Part shown: in pieces, positions 43,230-51,439 of the stretch
Layout: each line of letters begins with the position of its first letter
Numbering within the stretch: the stretch's first letter is position 1
DNA from: Algoriphagus hitonicola
GTDB taxonomy: Bacteria > Bacteroidota > Bacteroidia > Cytophagales > Cyclobacteriaceae
Direction: 5' to 3'
NCBI RefSeq assembly: GCF_900113375.1
Contig: NZ_FOPC01000001.1
Coordinates: 124,001-188,000, forward strand
Length of the DNA: 64,000 nt
Notes under the pieces: model-generated
Database searches by the model: none
The model's input: the letters and a program-made list of their open reading frames with translations, nothing else
What the model was told of the DNA's origin: nothing
Program-made: the position numbers and the translations under genes

Positions 43230-43298
43230 GGAATGGGATGAGTATGGTTTTTTGTGAACGATATCGAAGCCTATTCCAATTGCGGAATGGGCTTTTTT
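43230..43298 (+). promoter_or_regulatory. Candidate attenuator upstream of phhA and hisHAF-IE
   Basis: GGAATGGG at 43230-43237 duplicates the 3' strand of the terminator (GGAATGGGCT, 43284-43293), so both can pair with AGCCTATTCC (43268-43277). The first pairing would be the antiterminator, the second the terminator, followed by six Ts. The leader peptide ends just before the first copy, so a ribosome stalled at the His/Tyr codons would leave it free. Confidence 0.55.
43268..43298 (+). terminator. Rho-independent terminator in phhA leader
   Basis: AGCCTATTCC and GGAATGGGCT form a 10-bp stem with one G-U pair and a 6-base loop, then TTTTTT. It is 150 bases before the phhA start. Further small hairpins (CTGCTTT-TCCG-AAAGCAG at 43327-43344) follow. 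Confidence 0.8.
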
Positions 43299-43451
43299 CG
43301 TTTTAAAGTCACCTCAACAGGCTAGGCTGCTTTTCCGAAAGCAGTTCCTGCTTCAGGAGAAGTAGGATAAGGGTGAGTGATCGAAGCTGGATAGCTTGGA
43401 AAACTTAAAATAAAGGAAAGAGTTAGAAAATATATAAACCCAACAAGAAAT

Positions 43452-44234
43452 ATGACTGATAAACCAAGAGATTGGGTCTTTAGTGACCCGAGATTGCAAG
43501 ACCTCAGGCAGGAATATGAAGCCTATACCCCAGAAGATTTTAAGGTATGGAAGATTCTCTATGAGCGACAAATGCCCAACTTACCTAAAGCAGCTTCGCA
43601 GGCTTACTTGGATGGAGTGGAAATCGTCAAGTTTACAGCTGATCGCATTGCTAATTTTGAGGAACTCAATGAGATTTTAAAAGAAACCACAGGATGGGCT
43701 GTGCAAGTTGTTCCAGGCTTAATCGATGATGATCTGTTCTTTGGTTTACTAAACAACCGCAGGTTTCCTTCTTCCACTTGGCTGCGCAAAATGGAGCAGT
43801 TGGACTATCTCGAGGAGCCGGATATGTTTCACGATGCCTTCGCTCACATGCCCCTACTGACCAATCAACCCTATGTGGATTTTCTGGAAAAGCTTTCTGG
43901 AATTGCGTTGAAGCACATCGATAATCCTTGGGCGATCCAGTTGCTTAGCCGGATTTATTGGTTTACGATCGAGTTTGGATTGATCCGTGAAAATAGGGAG
44001 TTACGAATCTATGGAGCAGGGATATTGAGTTCCAAAGGGGAAACGAAATTTTCCCTTTCTGATGAACCGGCACACTATCCTTACGATGTGCGCCGAATCA
44101 TGAATCAGGAGTATTGGAAAGATAAATTCCAGGATAAATACTTCGTGATCGAAAGTTATGAGCAACTTTACAATTCCCTTCCAGAAATTGAGAAGGTTTT
44201 GGAGGAAATGTTGACTAAAGAGCCAAGAAGCTAG
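43452..44234 (+). CDS. phhA: Phenylalanine-4-hydroxylase
   Basis: 260 residues; aromatic amino acid hydroxylase that converts Phe to Tyr with a pterin cofactor and non-heme iron. Iron ligands are visible as the two His of EPDMFHDAFAHMP and the Glu of YWFTIEFGLI. GWAVQVVPGLIDDDLFFGLL and RRFPSSTWLR are family signatures. No regulatory ACT domain, as usual for bacterial enzymes. Upstream attenuator and downstream his genes suggest an unusual amino-acid supply operon. Confidence 0.95.
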   Translation: MTDKPRDWVFSDPRLQDLRQEYEAYTPEDFKVWKILYERQMPNLPKAASQAYLDGVEIVKFTADRIANFEELNEILKETTGWAVQVVPGLIDDDLFFGLLNNRRFPSSTWLRKMEQLDYLEEPDMFHDAFAHMPLLTNQPYVDFLEKLSGIALKHIDNPWAIQLLSRIYWFTIEFGLIRENRELRIYGAGILSSKGETKFSLSDEPAHYPYDVRRIMNQEYWKDKFQDKYFVIESYEQLYNSLPEIEKVLEEMLTKEPRS

Positions 44235-44256
44235 AATTAAGAAAACAGAAATTTTG

Positions 44257-44306
44257 TCCGGTGTCAGATGACCGATGTACGATGGGGCATCCGACATCGG
44301 ACACCG
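44257..44306. repeat. Palindromic element between phhA and hisH
   Basis: GGTGTC-x6-CCGATGT and ACATCGG-ACACC form an imperfect inverted repeat. The following 44360-44399 is a low-complexity run of GTCTTCGGTCTT units ending right at the hisH ATG. Confidence 0.55.
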
Positions 44307-44400
44307 TGCATCTCACTAATTAACAAAAAATGATTGAGGATAGCAGTCTGAAGATCGGGTAATCCTTCCGTCTTTCGTCTTCGGTCTTCGGTCTTTTCCT

Positions 44401-44997
44401 ATGAAAGTAGCCGTAATCAAATACAACGCAGGAAATGTGCAGTCGGTCTTGTATGCTTTAGAGCGACTCGGAGTAGAGGCCGAACTGACCGATGACCCGG
44501 ATAAAATCCGATCAGCGGATAAAATCATCTTTCCCGGACAGGGAGAGGCGAGTTCGGCCATGACTTACCTCAAGGCCCGCCAACTCGATCAAGTCATCCG
44601 GGAAATCAAGCAACCCTTTCTGGGGGTTTGCTTGGGCTTACAATTGCTTTGCGAACACTCCGAGGAAAATGATACGGATTGTTTGGGGATTTTTCCCGTG
44701 AAAGTGAAAAAGTTTATTCCAGAAAACTCTCAGGAATTTAAAGTTCCGCATATTGGTTGGAATGAGCTGGAAAACCTCGCTGATGATGTGCTGCTCCGGG
44801 ATTTACCAGAATCCAAATTTCTGTACTATGTGCACAGCTATTATGCCGAATTGAGCGAGGTGACCATCGCGACCACGCATTATATCCATGACTTTACCGC
44901 GATTCTTCATCGAGACAATTACTGGGCAATTCAGGCTCACCCGGAGAAAAGCAGTACGGTGGGGGAGAAAATGCTATCTAACTTCTTAAACATATAA
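44401..44997 (+). CDS. hisH: Imidazole glycerol phosphate synthase glutaminase subunit
   Basis: 198 residues; releases ammonia from glutamine and passes it to HisF. MKVAVIKYNAGNVQSVLYAL at the start, FPGQGEASSAM, LGVCLGLQLLCEHS (nucleophilic Cys), and the QAHPEKSS His-Glu pair. First of four his genes here; hisGDCB are absent from the window, so the pathway is split. Confidence 0.96.
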   Translation: MKVAVIKYNAGNVQSVLYALERLGVEAELTDDPDKIRSADKIIFPGQGEASSAMTYLKARQLDQVIREIKQPFLGVCLGLQLLCEHSEENDTDCLGIFPVKVKKFIPENSQEFKVPHIGWNELENLADDVLLRDLPESKFLYYVHSYYAELSEVTIATTHYIHDFTAILHRDNYWAIQAHPEKSSTVGEKMLSNFLNI

Positions 44998-45000
44998 CCA

Positions 45001-45127
45001 ATTTACGATTTACGAATGACGATTTACGACCTCTGCCGGTACTCCAATCATTTCATTCAAAGCTCACCCCTTGAAGATTGGGCTTGAAGTCCTTTTCTGT
45101 GTCGTAAATCAAAAATCGTAAATCGTA
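45001..45127. repeat. GTAAATCGTA-type inverted repeat (hisH-hisA)
   Basis: Left arm ATTTACGATTTACGAATGAC (from 45001) and right arm GTCGTAAATCAAAAATCGTA (from 45101) are complementary and fill the whole hisH-hisA spacer around an unrelated core. Confidence 0.65.
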
Positions 45128-45145
45128 CTTTATTCAAATTCTCCC

Positions 45146-45859
45146 ATGTATATAATACCAGCAATTGATCTAATCGGAGGCAAATGTGTCCGCCTCAGTC
45201 AGGGCGACTACAGCAGCAAAAAGGAATACCATGACGATCCGCTCGAAATGGCCAAGCGATTTGAAGATGCAGGAATTTCGCGTCTGCATTTAGTGGACTT
45301 GGACGGTGCCCAAGCCAAAAAAATCATCAATGCTGAGGTTCTGGAACGAATCTGTGCTGGAACGAATTTGCAAGTGGATTTTGGCGGTGGAATTCAAGCG
45401 GATGAGGAAATCGAAAAAGCCTTTTCCCTGGGAGCAAGTCAAGTCACGGGAGGAAGTATTGCTGTGAAAAATCCGGTCCTTTTCGAGGAGTGGATTACCA
45501 AATTCGGTTCCGAGAAAATCATTCTGGGTGCAGATGCCAAAGATCGAAAAATTGCAGTTGGAGGCTGGGAGGAAACCACTTCGGTGGATTTAATTCCCTT
45601 TATCAAAAGCTATTTCGACAAAGGAATCCGCTATGTCATCTGTACTGACGTGGCCAAAGATGGCCTGCTTCAGGGTCCTTCGGTGGATTTGTATCAGGAG
45701 ATTTTGCAGGAAATTCCGGATTTGAAATTAATCGCCAGTGGAGGAGTTTCTTCGGTAAAGGACTTGGAAGAGTTGGAGAAAATCGGGGTTTATGGAGCGA
45801 TCGTGGGAAAAGCCTACTACGAGGGAAGGGTGAGTTTGGAAGAATTGGCAGCCTTTTAA
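45146..45859 (+). CDS. hisA: ProFAR isomerase
   Basis: 237 residues; (beta-alpha)8 barrel isomerising ProFAR to PRFAR. MYIIPAIDLIGGKCVRLSQG holds the first catalytic Asp; LHLVDLDGAQ, VDFGGGIQADEE, GASQVTGGSIA, YVICTDVAKDGLLQGPS (second Asp region) and LIASGGVSSVKDLEEL complete the pattern. In series with hisH and hisF, separated by repeat elements. Confidence 0.96.
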   Translation: MYIIPAIDLIGGKCVRLSQGDYSSKKEYHDDPLEMAKRFEDAGISRLHLVDLDGAQAKKIINAEVLERICAGTNLQVDFGGGIQADEEIEKAFSLGASQVTGGSIAVKNPVLFEEWITKFGSEKIILGADAKDRKIAVGGWEETTSVDLIPFIKSYFDKGIRYVICTDVAKDGLLQGPSVDLYQEILQEIPDLKLIASGGVSSVKDLEELEKIGVYGAIVGKAYYEGRVSLEELAAF

Positions 45860-45860
45860 T

Positions 45861-45980
45861 TTACGATTTCGATTTTTGATTTACGACATCCAATTGGATT
45901 TTAATCAGTAATCTCAACCATGGATTTCTAGGATTGAAGTTCCCCAAAATCCCGTAAATCGTCATTCGTAAATCGTAAAT
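45861..45980. repeat. GTAAATCGTA-type inverted repeat (hisA-hisF)
   Basis: Left arm TTACGATTTCGATTTTTGAT then TTACGAC, starting at the hisA stop; right arm CGTAAATCGTCATTCGTAAA from 45953. Same family as in the hisH-hisA and trp gaps, with a different core. Confidence 0.65.
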
Positions 45981-46026
45981 TTTCTAACATCGAATAAAGA
46001 ATTAAGAAGTTTTTGAATAACCAATT

Positions 46027-46782
46027 ATGCTAACTAAGCGAATCATTCCCTGCCTCGATATCAAAGATGGTCGTACAGTCAAAGGAGTTAACTTTGTGCA
46101 ACTCCGAGATGCCGGTGACCCGGTGGAGCTGGCGAAAATCTACTCCGATGAGGGAGCTGACGAACTCGTGTTTTTGGATATCACGGCGACGGTGGACAAG
46201 CGAAAAACATTAGCCGAACTCGTAACCAAAGTAGCCAAGGCGATCAATATTCCCTTTACCGTCGGTGGGGGAATTTCTACAGTGGAGGACGTAAAAGTCC
46301 TCTTGGCAGCGGGTGCGGACAAGATTTCCATCAATTCGGCTGCAGTAAAGAATCCCGTAGTGATTGATCAGATGGCTCGGGAGTTTGGTTCCCAGTGTAT
46401 TGTCGTGGCGATTGATACCCGAAATGTGGATGGGATTGATTTTGTCCATACGCATGGAGGAAGAAAACCCACTTTGCTCAAAACCCAAGCCTGGGCACAG
46501 GAAGTCGCTGATCGGGGCGCTGGGGAGGTTTTGTTGACTTCCATGGACCATGACGGTACCAAAGCAGGCTTTGCCAATGAGCTGACCGCGGAGATTTCCT
46601 CAGCCTTGTCTATTCCTGTAATCGCCTCGGGAGGAGCGGGGAGTATGCCGCATTTCAAGGATGTGTTTACCTTTGGGAAAGCGGATGCGGCTTTGGCGGC
46701 TAGTATTTTCCACTTTAAGGAAATTCCCGTTCCGACCTTGAAAGAATATTTGATTGGGGAGGGGGTTAGTATCCGAAAGTAA
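46027..46782 (+). CDS. hisF: Imidazole glycerol phosphate synthase cyclase subunit
   Basis: 251 residues; barrel enzyme that makes IGP and AICAR using ammonia from His[21 protein letters not shown] carries the first catalytic Asp; [66 protein letters not shown] (second Asp) and [10 protein letters not shown] follow. Stop overlaps a palindromic repeat. Confidence 0.97.
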   Translation: MLTKRIIPCLDIKDGRTVKGVNFVQLRDAGDPVELAKIYSDEGADELVFLDITATVDKRKTLAELVTKVAKAINIPFTVGGGISTVEDVKVLLAAGADKISINSAAVKNPVVIDQMAREFGSQCIVVAIDTRNVDGIDFVHTHGGRKPTLLKTQAWAQEVADRGAGEVLLTSMDHDGTKAGFANELTAEISSALSIPVIASGGAGSMPHFKDVFTFGKADAALAASIFHFKEIPVPTLKEYLIGEGVSIRK

Positions 46783-46813
46783 CCTTTGAGGTCTCTAAGA
46801 GCTCGAAGGTTTT
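46781..46813. repeat. AACCTT(T/C)GAGG-type palindrome, copy 1
   Basis: AACCTTTGAGGTCTCTAAGA then GCTCGAAGGTTTT: inverted repeat starting in the hisF stop. A closer-to-perfect copy lies at 47091-47122 just before hisIE. Confidence 0.65.
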
Positions 46814-46856
46814 AATAAATTATGGAAGAAACACAATTGAAATACGTTGAAATGTG

Positions 46857-46872
46857 GCCCGTTAAAACGGGC
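46857..46872. repeat. GCCCGTT-AA-AACGGGC palindrome
   Basis: Perfect 7-bp inverted repeat typical of short REP-like sequences in Bacteroidota intergenic DNA. Confidence 0.6.
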
Positions 46873-46907
46873 TGAAATATAGGATGAATTCATACTGAAT
46901 TTATTTC

Positions 46908-47037
46908 GAGGCTGTCTCAAAAATCATTAGTCACTGCGAACAAAGCGAAGTAATCTATTCCGATTTAATTTAAATCAACATTGAGATCGCTTCTTTTCAC
47001 TCGCTATGACTGAGTCTCATACTTTAGAGATAGCCCC
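46908..47037. mobile_element. MITE-like element
   Basis: 130 bp with related inverted ends: GAGGCTGTCTCAAAAATCA on the left and, on the complement of the right, GGGGCTATCTCTAAAGTATG. Inner parts also mirror one another (GTCACTGCGAACAAAGCGAA against GTCATAGCGAGTGAAAAGAA). TATTTC flanks both sides with one extra base on the right, a possible target duplication. No coding capacity. Confidence 0.55.
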
Positions 47038-47090
47038 ATATTTCAATAGTATTTCTGTTTAGAAAAAAAATTTAGTTTAATTAAAACCAA

Positions 47091-47122
47091 AACCTTCGAG
47101 GTTTTGAAAACCTCAAAGGTTT
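47091..47122. repeat. AACCTT(T/C)GAGG-type palindrome, copy 2
   Basis: AACCTTCGAGGTTTT and AAAACCTCAAAGGTT around a single base. Together with copy 1 it brackets the hisF-hisIE spacer (46783-47128), which holds no gene but a REP-like palindrome and the MITE-like element. Confidence 0.7.
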
Positions 47123-47128
47123 AAGAAT

Positions 47129-47725
47129 ATGAACATCGACTTTGAAAAAATGAACGGCCTCGTCCCTGCTATCGTCCAAGATGCGATCAGCGGAAAAGTG
47201 CTGATGCAGGGCTATATGAACGAGGAGGCTTTAGCCAAAACTCAGGAAACGGGAAAGGTGACTTTTTTCTCCCGAAGCAAAAATCGGCTATGGACCAAAG
47301 GGGAGACTTCCGGGAATTTTATGGATTTTGTTTCTATGGCTGTTGACTGTGACGGAGATTCAATTTTGATAAAAGCCAAACCAAGCGGGCCTGTTTGCCA
47401 TACGGGTGCTGATACCTGCTTTTTTGAAGTGAATGCTTCCAAAACGGGTTTTATCGACCAACTCCGGGCGATTATTAAGGATCGAAAAAACAATCCCTCC
47501 GATCAATCCTATACGGCCTCACTTTTTGCCAAGGGCATCAATAAAGTGGCCCAAAAAGTAGGAGAGGAAGCGGTGGAAATTGTGATTGAAGCCAAGGATG
47601 ACAACAAAGAGCTATTTCTAGGGGAAGCGGCTGATCTGCTTTTTCACTATCTCGTGCTCCTGGAAGCCAAAGGCTATGAGTTGGATGAAGTGATGGAGGT
47701 GCTGATTCAGCGGCATCAGAAATAG
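47129..47725 (+). CDS. hisIE: Bifunctional PR-AMP cyclohydrolase / PR-ATP pyrophosphatase
   Basis: 198 residues. HisI domain first (GKVLMQGYMNEEALAKTQET, FFSRSKNRLWTKGETSGN, DCDGDSILIKAKPSGPVCHT with zinc ligands), then HisE (SYTASLFAKGINKVAQKVGE, EEAVEIVIEA). Catalyses steps 2 and 3 of histidine synthesis. Last his gene here; the fusion is standard for Bacteroidota. Confidence 0.97.
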   Translation: MNIDFEKMNGLVPAIVQDAISGKVLMQGYMNEEALAKTQETGKVTFFSRSKNRLWTKGETSGNFMDFVSMAVDCDGDSILIKAKPSGPVCHTGADTCFFEVNASKTGFIDQLRAIIKDRKNNPSDQSYTASLFAKGINKVAQKVGEEAVEIVIEAKDDNKELFLGEAADLLFHYLVLLEAKGYELDEVMEVLIQRHQK

Positions 47726-47836
47726 AGTAATGAGAAACCATCGATCTTTTTGTTGCTAGTAGCAGGAAAAGTTGATGTCATAAGAATCTAAATTAAAGCA
47801 AGTCCGTTATTTACGTTAAAAGTATTAATTTGGAAT

Positions 47837-48073
47837 ATGAATTCGGACCTACTTGCTAGAATTACTAGCCATCCAGAAATCTGTCACAGCAAGCCTTATA
47901 TTCGCGGAATGCGGTGGCCAGTCGAGGTTATTATTGATTTATTGGGTTCTGGAATGTCAGTAGATGAGATCATTGAAGATCATCCAGAATTGGAAAAAGA
48001 GGATATATTTGCATCCTTACAATTTGCCAAATTGGTTCTCTCTGGTAATTCTCTTTTGGATTTGGCGTCGTGA
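47837..48073 (+). CDS. DUF433 antitoxin-like protein (pair 1)
   Basis: 78 residues with the DUF433 pattern ITSHPEICHSKPYIRGMRWP, VEVIIDLLGSGMSVDEIIED and EKEDIFASLQFAK; a winged HTH-like fold. In many bacteria DUF433 genes precede a PIN-like DUF5615 gene as a toxin-antitoxin pair. Stop overlaps the next gene's GTG (GTGA). A second such pair lies at 54854-55428. Confidence 0.85.
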   Translation: MNSDLLARITSHPEICHSKPYIRGMRWPVEVIIDLLGSGMSVDEIIEDHPELEKEDIFASLQFAKLVLSGNSLLDLAS

Positions 48074-48420
48074 AATTTCTTTGTGATGTACATATCCCAT
48101 TTAAACTAGTTTCATTTTTTCAGGATTTAGGATATGAATCTGTTCATGTGAATTCAATCCTTGAAGGATCAAGTACTAAATACTCTGAAATTGCAAAATT
48201 TGCAGATGAGGGAAATTATATTTTTAAAGACGCTGACTTTAAAATAAGTTTTCTCCTGAAAAGAAAGCCTAAGAAATTGGTGAAAATCAATCTTGGAAAC
48301 ATTTCTAACAAAGCTTTGATAGAGATCTTCAAAATACGGATTGATCAACTTTTAAAACTCGATTCGAAGCCAACGTTTTTGCTAGAAATAGGAAGTAGAA
48401 ATGACAGTTTTATAGCTTGA
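48070..48420 (+). CDS. DUF5615 PIN-like protein (pair 1)
   Basis: 116 residues, GTG start at 48070 overlapping the DUF433 stop. MKFLCDVHIPFKLVSFFQDL with the N-terminal acidic residue of PIN nucleases, then IFKDADFKISFLL and KLVKINLGNIS. PIN-like toxins are RNases; activity here is inferred from family only. Intact, in contrast to the hicA, relE and yoeB loci. Confidence 0.82.
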   Translation: MKFLCDVHIPFKLVSFFQDLGYESVHVNSILEGSSTKYSEIAKFADEGNYIFKDADFKISFLLKRKPKKLVKINLGNISNKALIEIFKIRIDQLLKLDSKPTFLLEIGSRNDSFIA

Positions 48421-48422
48421 AA

Positions 48423-49742
48423 TCAATAAGAAGGAAACTCCTGCTGTAACCCTTTAAAAGCATCGATCATTTCCCATTTGGGTTGGAAAAAGGTACTTCT
48501 CATTCTGCCGCTAATGGTTCCGTTTTGGATAAACTGCAGGGCTGCAGCCAATCTGAAATCCTGTGGATCTCCCCAAGGAAACTGCGGGCTGTCTCCCACT
48601 TCAAAATCAGCCGGGAATCCCTCAAAATACTCCGCTTCTCCCTCAGCATTTGCCGTGGCAAAGGTGATGGGGACGAGCTCGACATCATTGTCAGCGAGTG
48701 TTCGATTGTATCGGGAAAGCGGAAAAGATCCTACCGGTTTTCCAAAGGTATTATCACCGATCAGCACCACATCCATGTACGGATTGAGCGAATTGATCAC
48801 TAGTTCGGATGCCGATGCAGAACCTCTGCTGGTGATGAAGACTAGGCGATTCAGATTGAGTGAACCGAGCTTGGAGAAATTTTCAGAGTCATTAAAACTG
48901 GTCTTATCTTCGTTTAATTTATTGGTGTACATCAGACGCCCCGAATTGGCTGGCTGAATCAGATAGTTGAGAATTTGCTCTGCTACAGCCACGGATCCGC
49001 CGCCGTTGTAGCGCAAATCAATGATCAATTCATCGATGCCTTCCTGGGTGAAAAAGTCCATCGAAGCCTCTACCTCCTCTGATCGGGTCGGACTTAAACC
49101 TGCTGTGGCCTTGAAGCTTTGATATACCCAATAGCCTACGGTTTTTTCTCCAGCCTCAATCACTTCTTGATGCAGCACAGAATTAGACTGATATTCGGCT
49201 TTACTATTGGTTCTGGAAGTCGTGCTGCCATCAGGAAGTCTAAAGGTAAAGGTATTGCTGATTCCCGGTTCCGGAGGGCCGAGTTGGAAATCATATCCTC
49301 CCGAACTGGTTTGATATTCAGCGATGGGTTTGTCGTTAATCTCGATGATTTCCCAACCGCGCTGCCAACCGTCCTTTCCGGCAGGGGATTCTTCAAAGAC
49401 AAAAGTCAGAAAGAGCTTTTCCTCCGAATTGAAGGCAAAGCCAAACCCATGACCGGCATTTCGTCCCACGAAGGCATTTTGAAATGCATCCTGAGTGGTG
49501 ATGTAGGAAAAGCGGTCAAGGGGCTTGAAAATAATATCATCCAATAGCTCCTCGTTACTGGAATAATCCGTCGTATTGATTTGATTGGGGAGTTCCTGAT
49601 TCCAGAAATACCATTCTTGCATAGTAGAAAAAATCGCCTCCTTCACTGGATCGGACTGGGAATTAGGGGTAGGATCATCTGTCGTTTGACAAGACCAGCA
49701 TCCCAAGACCAGCAATCCGATTATCCATCTTAATTTTTTCAT
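48423..49742 (-). CDS. S41 family C-terminal-processing-like peptidase lipoprotein
   Basis: 439 residues. Lipoprotein signal MKKLRWIIGLLVLGCWSC. An N-terminal helical part (EWYFWNQELPNQI) and a PDZ-like segment (FEESPAGKDGWQRGWEIIEI) precede the S41 catalytic core: ELIIDLRYNGGGSVAVAEQI, FITSRGSASASELVINSL (Ser) and GDNTFGKPVGSF (Lys). Probably periplasmic. Resembles the Bacteroidota tail-specific-protease-like lipoproteins of unknown substrate. Confidence 0.92.
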   Translation of the reverse strand: MKKLRWIIGLLVLGCWSCQTTDDPTPNSQSDPVKEAIFSTMQEWYFWNQELPNQINTTDYSSNEELLDDIIFKPLDRFSYITTQDAFQNAFVGRNAGHGFGFAFNSEEKLFLTFVFEESPAGKDGWQRGWEIIEINDKPIAEYQTSSGGYDFQLGPPEPGISNTFTFRLPDGSTTSRTNSKAEYQSNSVLHQEVIEAGEKTVGYWVYQSFKATAGLSPTRSEEVEASMDFFTQEGIDELIIDLRYNGGGSVAVAEQILNYLIQPANSGRLMYTNKLNEDKTSFNDSENFSKLGSLNLNRLVFITSRGSASASELVINSLNPYMDVVLIGDNTFGKPVGSFPLSRYNRTLADNDVELVPITFATANAEGEAEYFEGFPADFEVGDSPQFPWGDPQDFRLAAALQFIQNGTISGRMRSTFFQPKWEMIDAFKGLQQEFPSY

Positions 49743-49791
49743 ATCCCTTGATTTAATGGTATTTACGGAAATTGCCTAAATGTGGATGATA

Positions 49792-50184
49792 TCAGATGGC
49801 GATATCGTACACTTTGACGGTTTTCCACATGGAGGAATACTTTTCGATAAAGGCCAAGTGCTGTGGATCCACCTGGTATTCGGCCTGATCTTCCAGACTG
49901 TCAAAAAATAAGGTACAGGAGACCTGCCAAGAATGATCAACCACTTCCCGTTTTTCGGTATCTGCAGGAGTGCCGGCGATGAATTTCCCGACGGTTTTGC
50001 ATTTTCCCAGCATGGGAACAGCGGCTGTGAGAAATTCCTGAGTGTCGTTTTCATCGTGTAGCCAAAAGTACACTTGGTGGATCATTTTCTGTTTTTTCAT
50101 CTTTTGTGCAATAGAGGTTATAGGTAAGAAAGCAGCAGCGGAGGCTGCCGAAATAGTTTTGAGGAAGTTTCTTCTTCGGTTCAT
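49792..50184 (-). CDS. Dabb (stress-responsive A/B barrel) protein with Tat signal
   Basis: 130 residues from the ATG at 50184: MNRRRNFLKTISAASAAAFL is a Tat signal. The mature part MIHQVYFWLHDENDTQEFLT with CKTVGKFIAGTPAD and SLEDQAEYQVDPQHLAFIEK is a Dabb domain, a ferredoxin-like dimeric barrel whose bacterial members mostly have unknown function. Single gene. Confidence 0.87.
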   Translation of the reverse strand: MNRRRNFLKTISAASAAAFLPITSIAQKMKKQKMIHQVYFWLHDENDTQEFLTAAVPMLGKCKTVGKFIAGTPADTEKREVVDHSWQVSCTLFFDSLEDQAEYQVDPQHLAFIEKYSSMWKTVKVYDIAI

Positions 50185-50378
50185 TTTGTAGGTTTTAAGA
50201 ATAAGTTTCAAAAGATAAAGAATTTTGAAAAGGAAGCATAGATTTTACCTTTTGGCCGTCTTTTTTTAATCTTAAGGCACTTCAAATTCATCAAAAATTA
50301 CTATAAAAATTTAGGTTATTTATTGCCCAAAATAGCAAGCAAAATAGGCTGTTGTTTGACATGCAGCCTTTGCGGGGA

Positions 50379-51269
50379 TTAATTATTGATATTCTCTCTT
50401 ATATTTCTGATAAATGGGTGATTTTCCGTCAAAAGCAAATAATTGGTGATTCCATTATCATCCCTTTCCATAAGAGTAATAGAGTCTTCTTGGTAGCTGA
50501 CGACTTTTAGTTTATTTGATTTTGCCCGAAGTGAGGGGATGGTGACAAAAATCGCATCTTCTGATCGGGTGATTTTTTCGATATCGAGTGCAATGCTTTC
50601 CCCTGAGTCGGTAAAAGAGGGTTTATCAAAGGTTTTTGGAGACCAGCCATTTCTTTTTAATACGACTTTTTGAAATGGGGTCAATTGCTGAGTTTTTAAC
50701 ATCTCCTCAATTTCATCCAGATTCAATTTTTTGTTCGAAAAGGCCATTCCCGAATAAGAGGTCTGAGTACTGTTCCCCGGGGTGTACTCATTTCCGTATT
50801 GATTTCCTCTTTGATATTGGTTTCCGATATAGACCGCATTGGCACCCATCATCGTAGCTTCATATTTTAATTTTTCCAAGGCTCTGTTATTGACCTTGTT
50901 GATGCTGGAAAGGGTAGTGACACCCGTAGCTTTTGAAAATAGATTACCCAGATTATAAAGCCCTGTGACCTCATCGGGATTAAACGTGAGATAAACATCC
51001 TTGGCGTCTGTTAAATTATTAACCGGCTTCAGCGGGGATTTGAAATTTTCCACTCTGCCACTTTCAAATTCTACTTTGGACACCAAAAATTTATTGATGG
51101 AGTAAACCACTTCTTCGTCCGGGTAAGTGTATTTGATATTGGATTGACCTATTTCTTTGACCTTGACTTCTTTGGGTTCTTCGGAAAGATAAATGAGGTC
51201 ATGTTTTGATTGAGCGAAGGCTTGGCTGCCAATAAAAAAGACTACGGAAATAAGTAATAAAATGCGCAT
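50379..51269 (-). CDS. Secreted hypothetical protein
   Basis: 296 residues with a signal peptide (MRILLLISVVFFIGSQAFAQ). The middle ALEKLKYEATMMGANAVYIG resembles the YbjQ-type or DUF4156-type strand-helix that ends in a conserved Gly-Ala-Asn; the N-terminal part (KVKEIGQSNIKYTYPDEEVV) is a small beta domain seen in Bacteroidota secreted proteins. No function can be assigned. Confidence 0.7.
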   Translation of the reverse strand: MRILLLISVVFFIGSQAFAQSKHDLIYLSEEPKEVKVKEIGQSNIKYTYPDEEVVYSINKFLVSKVEFESGRVENFKSPLKPVNNLTDAKDVYLTFNPDEVTGLYNLGNLFSKATGVTTLSSINKVNNRALEKLKYEATMMGANAVYIGNQYQRGNQYGNEYTPGNSTQTSYSGMAFSNKKLNLDEIEEMLKTQQLTPFQKVVLKRNGWSPKTFDKPSFTDSGESIALDIEKITRSEDAIFVTIPSLRAKSNKLKVVSYQEDSITLMERDDNGITNYLLLTENHPFIRNIRENINN

Positions 51270-51365
51270 GGGGTAGGAATTAATGATTTACTGGATACAC
51301 GGTGAAGTACTTAAAAAAGTTTAAGTTAATCAAAGAGAAATTCATAAATCGCTGGATAATAGGCA

Positions 51366-51401
51366 AGAAAAAAGACCTCAGTGAATTTCACCGAGGTCTT
51401 T
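51366..51401 (-). terminator. Rho-independent terminator of typA
   Basis: AAAGACCTC and GAGGTCTTT with a near-perfect inner stem; the minus strand ends in TTTTTTCTTG. It sits 39 bases after the typA stop. Confidence 0.85.
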
Positions 51402-51439
51402 GATCTATTTTCTATCTGTCTTTTTTCTTGTCTCTAACC

